Shown piece after piece: positions 22,267 to 32,854 of a stretch of 64,000 nt of DNA. The stretch spans positions 6,324,001-6,388,000 of the forward strand of contig JAJFPB010000001.1 of assembly GCA_020881915.1 (NCBI GenBank), in the 5' to 3' direction. The position numbers and the translations under genes were made by a program. Under the pieces are notes generated by a model, which saw only the letters and a list, made by a program, of their open reading frames with translations, had not been told where the DNA came from and did no database searches. Origin of the DNA: Paramyrothecium sp. XJ0827. Lineage: Eukaryota; Ascomycota; Sordariomycetes; Hypocreales; Stachybotryaceae. Numbering within the stretch: position 1 is the stretch's first letter; each line of letters opens with the position of its first letter.

Positions 22267-23613
22267 ATGCATTTCCTAAAAGCATCTGTCGTCTTGTCTT
22301 CCTTAAGCCTCACCAACGCCGCAGCTCAGCCTCCTCGGGAGCGCAGGAGCTGGACAGACGTCGGAAGGCAATACGAGAAGGTTGGCCAGGTCATCGCAGA
22401 CAAGTACGCCAACGTGGGCGACCAGTACGCCGAAGTTGGCAACGCCATTGCCGACGAGGCTACGGCCCAGGCATCAGAAATCGCCAAGCAAGCTCAGGAC
22501 TACGGCGCCTCAAAGGCCGACGAGGGCGAAGCCGTTGCCTCGGCCGCCCGAGCCCAGGCCTCTAAGGTAGCCCAGGAGGCTCAAGATCGTGCCGGCGATG
22601 CCGCTGGCGCCGCTGAAGCACAAGCCAACAAGGCTGCCAGCGCTGCTCAACAAAAGGCGAGCGCTGCTGTCGACGCGAACACCAAGCGCAGTTGGCAAGA
22701 CGTGGCCAACCACTGGGAGAAGGTCGGCCAAAGCTATGCAGACAAGTATGCTGGCGCCGGCGAATACTATTCCGAAAAGTACAAGGACGTTGGCGGCAAG
22801 TACGCCGACAAGTACAAGGATGTCGGTGACAAGTACACCGAGAAGGGCCAGGAATATGCCGACAAGTACGCCGGCGAGGGTGACAAGTACGCAGAGAAGG
22901 GCGAGGCCATCGCCAAAGATGCCGAGGAGAAAGCCTCTGAGGTAGCAGACGAGTACTCCAAGCGCTCCTGGCAGGACGTCGCCGCCCAGTACCAGGCCAT
23001 CGGCGACGCCTACGCCGCCCAATACTCCGGTGCTGGCCAAGCCGCAGCCAGCCAGTATGCCGGCGTCGGCGACACCTACGCCAGCATCGGAGCCGCGGCT
23101 GCTGCCAACGCCCAGGCTCAGGCCACTGCTGCCGCAGCCAACGGCCAAGCCCAGGGTCAGGCGGCAGCCAGCGCTGCCCAGGCGCAGGCCACCGCCGCGG
23201 CAAAGGCCCAGCGCCGCGACTGGCAGAACGTCACCTCGTACTACGAGGGCGTCGGCCAGAGCTATGCCGACAAGTATGCCACGGAGGGCGACAAGTGGGC
23301 CAGCGTCGGGGCGTCCTACGCCTCAGACGCGCAGGATCGTGCCAGCGCAGCGGTCGACGGCGCCCAGAACCGCGCGACCGCGGCCGTCGAGAGCGCCCAG
23401 GCCGAAGCCACCGCCGCGGCCGACAACGCACAAGAACGGGCCTCTGACGCTTCCGACAGCGCAGAGGTCGGCGCCTCGTCTGGCGCTGCTGCTGCTGCAA
23501 CCAACAGCCCCGACACAGCGGGATCAGCCCGCGCCCTGGCTAACCTCGGCACGTCCTTCACGATGGCCGTCGCCGCGGCCGGCATCTGTGCCTTCGCTTT
23601 CGCGATGGCTTAA
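22267..23613 (+). CDS. Secreted kexin-delimited repeat protein (KEP-like) with GPI-type tail
   Basis: Single exon, 448 residues, not matched to any family I can name. Residues 1-20 are a signal peptide. The protein is then divided by dibasic sites, each followed by the same start motif: RR 26-27 then SWTDV, KR 140-141 then SWQDV, KR 232-233 then SWQDV, and RR 316-317 then DWQNV. Each unit begins with xxxYEKVGQxYADKYA-like sequence, continues as amphipathic Tyr/Lys/Asp repeats (variants of GDKYADKYA), and ends in an Ala/Gln-rich helix. This is the layout of fungal Kex2-processed repeat proteins, with long units of about 82-112 residues. The C-terminus has a Ser/Ala/Gly spacer and a hydrophobic end (FTMAVAAAGICAFAFAMA), like a GPI signal, which would hold the last unit at the wall. 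Cysteine-poor and helix-prone; LEA-like or surface-active function is conjecture. KEX2 itself is at 52471-55149. Confidence 0.9.
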   Translation: MHFLKASVVLSSLSLTNAAAQPPRERRSWTDVGRQYEKVGQVIADKYANVGDQYAEVGNAIADEATAQASEIAKQAQDYGASKADEGEAVASAARAQASKVAQEAQDRAGDAAGAAEAQANKAASAAQQKASAAVDANTKRSWQDVANHWEKVGQSYADKYAGAGEYYSEKYKDVGGKYADKYKDVGDKYTEKGQEYADKYAGEGDKYAEKGEAIAKDAEEKASEVADEYSKRSWQDVAAQYQAIGDAYAAQYSGAGQAAASQYAGVGDTYASIGAAAAANAQAQATAAAANGQAQGQAAASAAQAQATAAAKAQRRDWQNVTSYYEGVGQSYADKYATEGDKWASVGASYASDAQDRASAAVDGAQNRATAAVESAQAEATAAADNAQERASDASDSAEVGASSGAAAAATNSPDTAGSARALANLGTSFTMAVAAAGICAFAFAMA

Positions 23614-23905
23614 AACGAAGGGGGGATCGGGTATCAAGATTGTCCAAAAGGGAATGATCGGGGAGCGTTGATCTTGGGGTGAAAGCGGACGCCATCGGGT
23701 TCTTAATCATGTTGTTACAGATCGATAGTCTAATAATCGATAGTCTAATATATGAGCGTTAATCTAAATCGTGGTAGTACACTGCTGTACAAGACCAGAG
23801 CGTAGAAACTTCTTTACACACGTGTTGGTACAATATGGTACAGCCATGGTCCATGGGAGATGATCTGGCGTTTACCTCTTCGTTCAGAAGCCGCCCAGTG
23901 ACATT

Positions 23906-26104
23906 CTATTTCGTTCGCTCCAGTCCGTATGGCAAGAGCTGTTCGTCACGCAGTGTGCCTGGAGACTTGACGAATGGGTCCTCGCCATTTGATGCCTTCG
24001 GGAACGCAATGACGTCTCGGACTGTAGACGTGTCCGTCAACAGCGCCACCAGTCGGTCAAAGCCGAGCGCGAAGCCAGCGTGGGGTGGGCAGCCCGCGCT
24101 GAGGGCATCGAAGAGATGCGAAAACTCGGCGATGCTGCTGTCGGACATCTTGAGAACGTCCTGCATGATGAACCTCTGTATCGATGCAATATGGTTACGT
24201 TCACTGCCGCCACCAACCTCGACACCATTCAGAACAAGGTCGTATGCAGCGCTCTTGGCTTGAAGGGGATCCTCGAAAAGAGCTTCCAGGTCTGCTTTGG
24301 ACAAGGGAGCGGTGAAAGGGTGGTGAGAGGCTGCGAAGCCTGCCGCACCGCCCTGTCCTGGCTCGCCTTCCTCTACCGGCTTGAACATGGGGAACTCGGT
24401 CACCCACACAAATTGGAGTGAGCCAGGGTCTCCCAGACGCGGCTTCTCCATCAAGTCAGCTTCGACGAGTTTGTTCCATAGGCGGCCTCTGATTTCACCA
24501 ATTTTGGTCGAACCGGAACAATACTGTCCCTCCTGCTTCTGCCGGGCTTGGAAAACTACTATATCACCGTTCTTGAGCTCTTGGTCCTGGGTAATCTGCT
24601 TCAAGATGTCCTCGTACTCAAAGCCAAGAGATGAAAAGCCACACAGTGGTGCGCTCGAATCGTAGACGAGGACCTGCGGCTTTCCGTCCGGGTTCTCCAT
24701 GATTGCACGTGGCATGTCGTCCATGATTCGATTAATGAGCTTGCGGGCCTTTTTAGGGGGCAAGTCGTTGAGCGGAAAAGCGAAAGCTTCCACCAGCGGG
24801 TTAGGAAGGTGAGTGATCATGCCGACGAAACTCTGAAAGGACTCAAGGCCTTGAAGTTGGTATATCTAGAAAGAATTAGTATGAATGGTCGGTCCCAGGC
24901 CATAATCGCACCCACCCTTGAAGGAATCCGTAGGTCTGGCTTGTCTGTTCCGTAAGCAGCAATACATTCCGCAAAGGTAAGATGTGTAAAAGTGTGTGCT
25001 TCGGGCTCGCTTTCTGCCGCAGGGGTGCCTGATGCCTTGTTCATGACTGGGACCCGAGATCCACGGATATCCTGATAACTCTGAGCAGGACGCAACGCGG
25101 CCATCGCCTTGAGGATAAGGTCGGTAATATCTTGCCTGACCTTCGAGGCGCCTGCGAACGCCCATTCCAGATCCAGCTGAGAAAACTCGGGTTGGCGATC
25201 CGCGCGAGAATCCTCATCGCGATAACAACGAGCCCACTGCATGTAGCGTGTGACACCACTAGCCATGAGAATCTGTTTGTATTGTTGAGGGCTTTGGCTC
25301 AGCGCGTAGGCCCTGTGAGGGTCCTCGGCATGTTTGCGAACGGGGACCAAGAACTCTCGGGCGCCCTCGGAGGTGGATCGGAAGAGCGTAGGCGTCTCAA
25401 TGTCGGTGAAGCCCTTTTCGAGCAGGCCCTCGTTCAGAATGCTTTTCAGCCATGATCGGAACGCAAGGCGAGCTCGCAGCTCCGGGTGGAAGCGAATCTG
25501 CAGGTGGCGCTTCTCAGGGGGAAACACGACTTCCGGCGTGACGATGAAGTTTTGCGAGATTTCGTTCAGCTCTCGTATGTCCTTCAGGTAGACCGTAGGC
25601 CTCGACGAATCGTTCAGCTCCTTGCGCTCCCCCACCACGGATTCTGGTTGGATATGTATCTCGACCGGCAGGTTTCGTTGGAGGGCGCGGAACTTTTCGT
25701 GGGCTTGCTTGTCGATGTTTCCATCCGAGCAGACTTGCAGGACCTCACCAGATGGCGTGGTCAGGTCGGCAAAGGAGAGATGCTTGGACACATGGCGGGG
25801 TTTGTGCAGAAAGCCGTGCAATCGGTCGCCTTCCGGTGTTGTGGTAGACACATCTGACAGACCAACTGAAGAGCAATTAGGGATAGTTCGATTCCAGGAG
25901 CACGAGAGAGAAACTGCGCTTACACTGGTTGTAGTGACGGAGGAGTCGGTCTCGGGGGGCTTCTTCAGTGTGGTTCCTGGGTGTGACGGACAAGCTCCTT
26001 GCGAACGTCCTAGAGGTACATGGTCTAGCCGTAGCGCTGGCCAGAGCAATCGCGCAAAGCCTGCGACGAATCTCTGGACCACAGCAAGCAACCCGAGGAG
26101 CCAT
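23906..26104 (-). CDS. MSD1: Mitochondrial aspartyl-tRNA synthetase
   Basis: Class II synthetase charging mitochondrial tRNA-Asp. The ATG is at 26104. Exons are 25924-26104, 24916-25865 and 23906-24865; introns are 25866-25923 (58 nt) and 24866-24915 (50 nt). The product is 696 residues. The N-terminus is Arg/Ala/Ser-rich and lacks acids, as expected of a mitochondrial presequence. The bacterial/mitochondrial-type anticodon-binding OB domain follows (HGFLHKPRHVSKHLSFADL). Motif 2 is ARCYRDEDSRADRQPEFSQLDLEW and motif 3 is GFALGFDRLVALL near the end, with HPFTAP between them. The bacterial-type insertion domain is present. The neighbour on the right is divergent. Confidence 0.95.
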
Positions 26105-27665
26105 GGCCAGTTGAAAACAGAGTCTGCGCTGGCAATGGCTCAATCAGCGCATCTACAGTCGATTTCAGTATGGGTTGACGAGAGCTCACTGCCTTTTCGG
26201 TATCGCGTTCAAAAAGATAAGGCGGAAAGCACCTTATCGGACTAATCGGATATCCGAAGATCCACCGGCGCGCCCCACGTCGCGTTCCATTAAAAAAGTC
26301 TCGAGGGTGCAAGGCTTTTCTCCCTTTTCTTCCTTTCCTCTCCATGACCCTTCCAAATTCAAAACCTCATGATGAGAACCGCGTGCCTAATATGATGCAG
26401 ATGCCGTCCTGCCGACCCTCTGGCGCTCTCCATCCCTTCACGGGGTGGCTTCAGCGGCGCCGGGGGTGAGGCAGGGCTGGTATTTTGAAATGGGCGTTCG
26501 ACACTCGACCTTGTTACTAGCATCGGACGCGATGAAAAACAGCTCTGACTCTTTTGAGAATTGGAAGTGGCTGCTACATGTTTCAGATTTTTTATTTTAT
26601 TTTGTTTTGTTTTGTTTTCATTTGGCTGCGTTGAGAGGACAGGGACAGGACTAGATTTTAGAATCGTAGCAGCATTGATGGGAATTTTGGCGCAAGTCTG
26701 CTGAAGCCATGTTGCAATGCGGCTCGGCCTTGGACCCTTCGAGTTGGGACTATCACATTGCTCGCAGTCTGTTTGTTTAGATAACAGGTAACGGATAGCT
26801 CGGGCTCGGTTTCGCTTATTCCGCTTGCGTACAGCCTCCTGTTGGACCTTGGACGACCTGTACCACACACGTTGGTCGTGCTGCTTGGCATGCGTCGTAA
26901 GAACTTTACGCACCCACCCTCCGACTCAGCCTGGAATCGGATGGCAGCTCCGCAATGCATTGTCAAGGATTGTGTGACACGACAGAGGCGAATGCGCTGC
27001 TTGGTCGAGTTGGGCATAAACGATATGAGGACCTACACGGGCAGTGCTCCGAGTTGACCAATGTCGTTATCCTGAATCCAGGGTCTGCCTGGTCTGCGCC
27101 GTTCATGGGCCCCATCTGCTATCGTCACCCGCTTGTGCTTTAATATAAGGCGCTGCACAAGAACCGTACCTTGGCCAAGGGTCACGTCACCACCCACATT
27201 GAACCGTGACAGTTAGTGGGGTACGGCCCTGCGTAGCGCGCCAGCCACCGAAAGCACAGGTATCTTCAATCTCCATTCCACTGCTGCCCGATCAACCGGA
27301 GCCAAAGGAACTCTGTGCCTCTCTTCCAAGTCCCCCCTGTCCACTGTCCACGGTCCACGGTCCATGGTTCGCCCAATTCGAAGCCAAGCTACCGCCGCAC
27401 CAGAAGCCGGCCAGTACGGACGTAATAGTAATTAATACAGGCCTGGCTTGGCCTGGCTCGAGACAACCGCTGCGCTGCGCTGCGATTCCCTTCGGCTCGG
27501 ATCGAGGCTTGATTGACCACGGACAACCTCCAACTCCAACGCCAGCTCCCACGTATCCCTCCACGTGCTCCCCAGCGACGCAGAGACGGCCCCAAACCCT
27601 TCTCTCCCTCCAGCCTGGTCGCCCTCTCCAGGCCCAGGCACAAGCACAAGCCACGCTCGCCGACC
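26105..27665. other. Intergenic between divergent MSD1 and AP180
   Basis: About 1.5 kb. A TTTTG-type repeat lies at about 26580-26625. Remaining frames are short or antisense-like with no motifs. The last 450 bases are pyrimidine-rich, as in a fungal promoter and leader. Confidence 0.55.
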
Positions 27666-29853
27666 ATGTCCAGCTCATTCGAGAAGTCCGTCAAGGGTGC
27701 GACCAAGATCAAGGTGCGCGGCATGAACCCCAACCAACGCCTGCTCTCCCGCGGCATCGCAATCGCTAACGCAATGGCCGCAACAGAATGCTCCCCCCAA
27801 GACCAAGTACATCGAGCATCTCCTCGTCGCCACGCACTCGGGCGAGGCGGGCATTGCCGAGGTCTTCCGCGCCCTGCAACATCGCATGCGCGACTCGACA
27901 TGGACCGTCGTCTTTAAGAGCCTCATCACCGTCCACCTCATGATCCGGGAGGGCTCCCCCGACGTCACCCTCGCCTTTCTTGCCAAGAACAGGAATATGC
28001 TAGCAATCAGCAATTTTACCGACGGTATGTGTGCTGTGCCGTGCCGTGTCGAGCCGTGCCGTGCAGCTGGCCACTTCGGCGTAGTAGCCTTTCTGACGGA
28101 AGAGCACAGCTCAAACCCAGGGACGCAACATCAGACACTATGCCAACTACCTCCTCGAGCGGGCACGATCCTACCGCGACACGCAGACGGATTGGGTACG
28201 GGCACCGGAGTCGCGACTTGAAAAAGTGACCGTCGACAAGGGCCTCTTGCGTGAGACAGAATCCGTCCAGCGCCAGCTGTCCGCTCTCCTCATGTGCGAC
28301 GTACGTACACGATTCAGGCAAACCACGGGTCACCCCGAGACTAACGCACGGAAACAGGTGCTGGACGCCGCAGAACCCGAGACCGAAATCACCATCACTG
28401 TCTTCCGTCTCCTCGTACTCGACCTGCTAGCTCTGTTCCAGGTCCTCAATCAGGGCCTGATCAACATCCTCGGTGCGCCCCGAGCCCCCCCTCCATGTCT
28501 CACCCGTCCCGGCTAACCTTGCCTCCCCCTATAGGCCACTTCTTCGAAATGTCGAAACCGGATGCCGAGAGGGCTATGGACATCTACAGGACATTCGCCC
28601 GACAGACCGACTTCGTGGTGGCCTATCTGAGCCATGCGAGGAAACACGAGCATCACACCCGCGTTGAAGTGCCCAAGCTGAAGCACGCCCCCGTGAACTT
28701 GGGTCGTCAATTGGAGGAGTATCTGAAGGACCCCGATTTCGAGATCCACAGGAGGCAATACATCGCCGAACAAGAGGCCAAGAAGAAGGGTGGCGGCGCC
28801 GGCATTTCGAAGCCTTCGTTCCCTTCCGTCAGCAACGATGCCGTTCCCAAGCCCGCCGCCAACAACCCCTTCCCCTCTGTCAATAACGACTCACAAGCCG
28901 CCTCGAAACCGACTGCTACCAAGGGACCGGACCAGGACCTCATCGACTTCTTCGATTCGATCGAGCAAAACCAGACCCCTATGCAAGTGGCCCCTCAGCA
29001 GGCGGCCATGCCTCAGCAACCAGTGGTTCAGATGAACAACATGGGCTTCCCGCAGATGCCACAGCAGATGCCGCAGCAGCAACCCACAGGAATGATTTCC
29101 CAGCCGACGGGCTTCGAGTTGAACAGCGCCTTCGCACAACAACAGCCCCAGGGTGGCTTCATGCAGCCTCAGATCCAGCAGCAAGCGCCGCAGCAGCAGC
29201 TTCAGCCAAACTTCACCGGCGTCGGTTTCGGTGGCTACACGCCGCAGCAAGGTGGCTTCCAACCAGGTGCCCTCGGCTCCATTCCCCAGGATTCCATGGC
29301 AAGCTTCCAGTCGCCGAACGCGATGCCCCTGCAACAGCTGCAGACAGGCCAGCCCGGAGGACTGCAGCCTCCTCAGACAACCAACCCCTTCCGCCAGTCC
29401 ATGCTGCTTTCACAACAGACTGGCTTATCCAACAACAGCAGCCCAACCATGAGCTCTCCCACCACCAACAGCCCGAACCCGAACCGCCTATCCACGAACC
29501 CCTTCGCGCGATCTCTCGGCCAGGGCCCCGCCGCCTTTGGCTCGCAGCCTTTCCAGCAGCAGCAGCCTACCGGGCCCGCGGCTCCCCTTCAACCCACCCC
29601 TACGGGCACCAACCCCTTCGCCCGTAACGCCTCGACGTCCCCGACGCTCGACCAGCGGCCCCAGACCGCGGGCGCCGCGCTCGTGCCCCAGCCCACCGGC
29701 AGCACGAACCCCTTCCGCCAGGGCGCGTTCGTCAACCACGCCACGGGCATGGGCTGGCAGCACAACCAGGCCCCCATCGGAGGTGGCATCGACCAGCTGC
29801 AGACGATGCCCGTCTTCCCTCGCCCCGCGCAGCAGACGCCATGGCAGCAATAA
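27666..29853 (+). CDS. YAP1801: AP180/CALM-type clathrin assembly protein (ANTH domain)
   Basis: Endocytic adaptor that binds PtdIns(4,5)P2 and clathrin and recruits cargo. Five exons: 27666-27713, 27787-28024, 28110-28300, 28358-28472 and 28535-29853, with introns of 73, 85, 57 and 62 nt. The product is 636 residues. The ANTH domain covers about 5-270: KSVKGATKIKNAPPKTKYIEHLL contains the lipid-binding KxxxK...K(X)9KxK(H/Y)-type basic patch, followed by the helical solenoid (NIRHYANYLLERARSYRDTQTDWVR). The C-terminal half is Gln/Pro-rich and disordered, with LIDFFDSIE and repeated NPF motifs (NPFPS, NPFRQ, NPFAR, NPFAR, NPFRQ) that bind EH-domain proteins such as Ede1 and Pan1. QPTG-like repeats are also present. 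The symbol follows the yeast pair YAP1801/YAP1802. Confidence 0.95.
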
Positions 29854-30518
29854 CGACCCCCCTCACCTCGCTGCTTCACATATCCGCCGTCGTGTCGTCT
29901 CCTCTCACGGTTATAGTTCTTAAAGGGGGGAGGCGGCATCTTATCTCTTTCTATTTTTGTTTCTTGCTTTTTTGGTCAAACATCGCATAATCCAGCGAGG
30001 CGTTTCTTGGGACAATCGTTGCAGGGGTTGGAAACCAAAGCCTGTAGAGGAATAGGGCGCCCAGTGGGAGGTTAGAAGAGGGCCAAATGGGGAGGGGAGA
30101 AGGGCATTGGAGTCCCAGGCCCGGACATCTCATCGTCATGCTTCCTAGGGGGGGGTGGAAACAACTGGATAGAGCGGTAGCAGTACCGAGCATCATCGAG
30201 AGCATTGACTACGTGCCGCATAATTCATTTATATTTGCCAGCAACGAGCATCCGGACCTTCACGAGACTGTCGGCGAAACGAGGAATTATTGCCTTGAGA
30301 AGCGCGTTTGGTGCTTTCTATGTGTATGTTTGATTGGTATCATATTCCCAGTTGGAGACCACGGCTTCCGTTCTCTGCCGCCCCAAAGTCGCAAGAACCT
30401 TGTATGCCATTTGCTCCCCCGAGCTGTATTTTTCCGTAACGCCAAAATGAAACGAAAACAAAACCCCATGCCTGTTGCTGAAATTTTTCCCTAGTGCGAG
30501 CGGCAGCACCCCAACATC
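29854..30518. other. Convergent 3' flanks of AP180 and TFB3
   Basis: No gene supported; a minus-strand frame that enters from the TFB3 region is an out-of-frame shadow. Probably both 3'UTRs. Confidence 0.6.
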
Positions 30519-31664
30519 TCAAAAAGGATCCTCCGTGTCCATCCTCCCCATCGACTGGTTCGTCGCGGCAGCCTCGGCCGCCGCCGCCGTCGGCACGGCC
30601 CGGTCGACCTTCTCGTCGGCGATGAAGACGCCCAGCCCCGCAAAGGCCTCGAACAGCGTCCGCGAGAGGTACTCGTCCGGGCTGAAGCCGCCGACGACGT
30701 ACTCGTCCTTGCTGCGCACCACGTCGAGCCACTCGCTGTGGTAGCCGGCCAGCCTGTCGGCCGAGACGTCGACGCGCTTGGGGTCCATGTCCAGCCCGCC
30801 GTAGGGGTCGTAGGGCCCCTGTTCCGCCGCCGCCGCCGCCGCCGCCGCCGCGCCCTTCTTGTCGCGCAGCCCGCGGATCTGCAGGCCCGTGTCGCCCGCG
30901 AGCGCCGCGCCCAGGGCGTTGTCGCGCCGCTGCTGGCCGCGCTTCTTGAGCATGATCTTGTCCACCGTCTCCGTCGCGTGGCCCAGCTCGGCGTTCTGCA
31001 GCGAGTCGAGCATCTCCTCGCGGAAGCGCGCCGCGCTGGCCTTCTCGTCGGCCTCCTCCTGCAGCTCCTTGAGGCGCCGCTGGCGCGCGGCGTCGTGCTC
31101 CGCGGCGAGGCGCTTCTGGCGGGCGTCGTCGGACTCGCGGGCGAGGCGGCGGTTGCGCTCGATCTCGGCGCGGTGCTGGGCCTCCCATTCCGAGAGGCGA
31201 GCCTCGGCTTCGCTGCGCGCGGCGCCGTTGCCGTTGACTAAGTCGTCCGTGAGGCACTCTACCATGTAGAGGTAATCGTTGTAATCATCGAGTGACTCGA
31301 AGTCATCCTCAACCTTGTTGAACACGGCAGCCACGCGCCGCCTGATGTCGACCTCACGCTCGACGCCGAGATCCGCAAAGAAGGCCGACTTGAAGCCACG
31401 CAGGCGCAGGGTCTTGTGGCATCCGGCGTAGGGGCACTGGTTGGGCCCGTCCTTGAAGATCCTCTCGACGCACGTCTTGCACATGCGGTGGTAACACTCC
31501 GGGTTGATCAAAAACTCCATGTCCCTGTTGAAATAACGCGTCGTCTTGCACACGGGGCAGATCTCGTCCTGGTCGGCCAGGCTGTTGCTGTTGCCGTCGC
31601 CGTCGCCGCCGCCACCGGCCGTGGAATGGCGCACCGACACGGTGCTGGAGGCCTGCCTGGACAT
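30519..31664 (-). CDS. TFB3: TFIIH subunit TFB3 / CAK assembly factor MAT1
   Basis: RING-finger subunit that bridges core TFIIH and the Kin28-Ccl1 kinase in transcription and repair. Single exon, 381 residues, ATG at 31664. The C3HC4 RING is near residues 35-85: CPVCKTTRYFNRDMEF...NPECYHRMCKTCVERIF...CPYAGC. It is followed by the MAT1 signature RLRGFKSAFFADLGVEREVDIR and a long Arg/Glu/Ala coiled coil. A poly-Ala run (encoded at about 30818-30851) separates this from the C-terminal segment DPYGGLD...DEYVVGGFSPDEYL, which fits the kinase-binding region of the family. It lies head to head with nudC, 344 bases apart. Confidence 0.95.
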   Translation of the reverse strand: MSRQASSTVSVRHSTAGGGGDGDGNSNSLADQDEICPVCKTTRYFNRDMEFLINPECYHRMCKTCVERIFKDGPNQCPYAGCHKTLRLRGFKSAFFADLGVEREVDIRRRVAAVFNKVEDDFESLDDYNDYLYMVECLTDDLVNGNGAARSEAEARLSEWEAQHRAEIERNRRLARESDDARQKRLAAEHDAARQRRLKELQEEADEKASAARFREEMLDSLQNAELGHATETVDKIMLKKRGQQRRDNALGAALAGDTGLQIRGLRDKKGAAAAAAAAAEQGPYDPYGGLDMDPKRVDVSADRLAGYHSEWLDVVRSKDEYVVGGFSPDEYLSRTLFEAFAGLGVFIADEKVDRAVPTAAAAEAAATNQSMGRMDTEDPF

Positions 31665-32008
31665 GGCGGCGCGTGGGGGTTGTGCGAGGCGGGCTGCTCG
31701 AGGATGAGGTGGAGGGAATTGGTGTGAAGAGAGTAATTCGAGTAGAATGCAAGCTTGGCCGCGAGGTGTGGTGCTTATCAAGACTCGAAGCCGCAGGGCT
31801 CAGGCAAAGCGCGAGCGTGTCATTGGCCGAGGCGGGCAGTAGCTTAAGTCTAGCTTATCGCAGCCTTATCGTGACACAGCGCTGCACCGCCAGCGATTTG
31901 CCCCTCCAACCGGTTTCCATCAGCCTTCTGCCTGCGTCCATCCCAATCACATTCTCGCCGTAGACAGCTTCACTAGCCGCCTCAACAGCACGTCTCAACG
32001 TTTTCATC
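31665..32008. promoter_or_regulatory. Divergent promoter between TFB3 and nudC
   Basis: A 344-base gap separates the two ATGs, so both promoters and leaders must share it. It contains two GATA-core sites in CTTATCG context (about 31855 and 31865). No TATA box is evident, in keeping with housekeeping genes. Confidence 0.6.
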
Positions 32009-32746
32009 ATGGCTGATAAAGGTACGAGCTCCCGCAACAACGGCTACATGTTGATTGCTGCATACTTCTCACGCTCAAGGCCTAAGCTAACGCTCGTCTA
32101 CTTCGTCCCTCAGAACCCAACCCCGCCGAGGACGCTGCCGCTCGCGCAAAGGAGGCTGAGGAGCAGGCTGCCCTGCCTTACAAGTGGACCCAGACCATTG
32201 CCGAGCTGACCGTCACCTTCACCGTCCCCGGAAACCTCAAATCGAGAGACCTCGTCATCGACATCAAGAAGAGCAAGCTCTCCGCGGGTATCAAGGGCCA
32301 AGACGCCGTCATAAACGTACACATTCCACACCCTCTCTCCCACTCCTACCCCCAAGCATGTCCATGGCTCTCTAACACGCTCTCTCCGCAACCAGGGCGA
32401 CCTGCCGCACCCCGTCAACGTCGACGACTCGACGTGGACCCTCTCCACCAACTCCGACGGCACCAAGACGGTCGAGATCCACCTCGACAAGGTCAACAAG
32501 ATGGAGTGGTGGCCGCACGTCATCACAGCCGCCCCCAAGATCGACGTCACCAAGATCCAGCCTGATAACTCCAAGCTGTCCGACCTCGACGGCGAGACCC
32601 GCGGCATGGTCGAGAAGATGATGTTCGACCAGCGTCAGAAGGAGGCCGGCCTGCCCACCTCGGACGAACAGAAGAAGCTCGATATCCTGGCCAAGTTCCA
32701 GAAGGAGCATCCCGAGATGGACTTTAGCAACGCCAAGATCAACTAG
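32009..32746 (+). CDS. nudC: Nuclear movement protein NudC
   Basis: CS-domain chaperone of the dynein/LIS1 nuclear-migration pathway. Exons are 32009-32021 (only 13 nt: MADK plus one base), 32114-32316 and 32396-32746; introns are 92 and 79 nt. The product is 188 residues. An Ala/Glu-rich start leads into [19 protein letters not shown], then [23 protein letters not shown], which is the CS fold. [13 protein letters not shown] and the C-terminal helix region [19 protein letters not shown] follow, all diagnostic of NudC. Confidence 0.96.
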
Positions 32747-32854
32747 GCTGGCTAGCTGTGTAATAGGACGGGCCCCTTCTGTGGTCACTGAAGGGGGTCG
32801 TCGTGGGTATATCTAATGAACAAAAAGCAGGCATTGCACCTTTTCTCCATGAAT

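Noticed and set aside
22510..23203. Long open frames antisense to the repeat protein (over 200 codons)
   Set aside because: They mirror the GC-rich, Ala/Lys-biased codons of the sense gene, lack motifs and have no support of their own.
22267..23613. Repeat protein as a cyclic-RiPP (dikaritin-type) precursor
   Set aside because: Units are about 80-110 residues rather than short core peptides, and no DUF3328 oxidase gene is near.
25870..25910. GTTCGATTCC, a tRNA B-box-like string
   Set aside because: It lies in the first intron of the AspRS gene, and no acceptor stem or A box could be folded around it.
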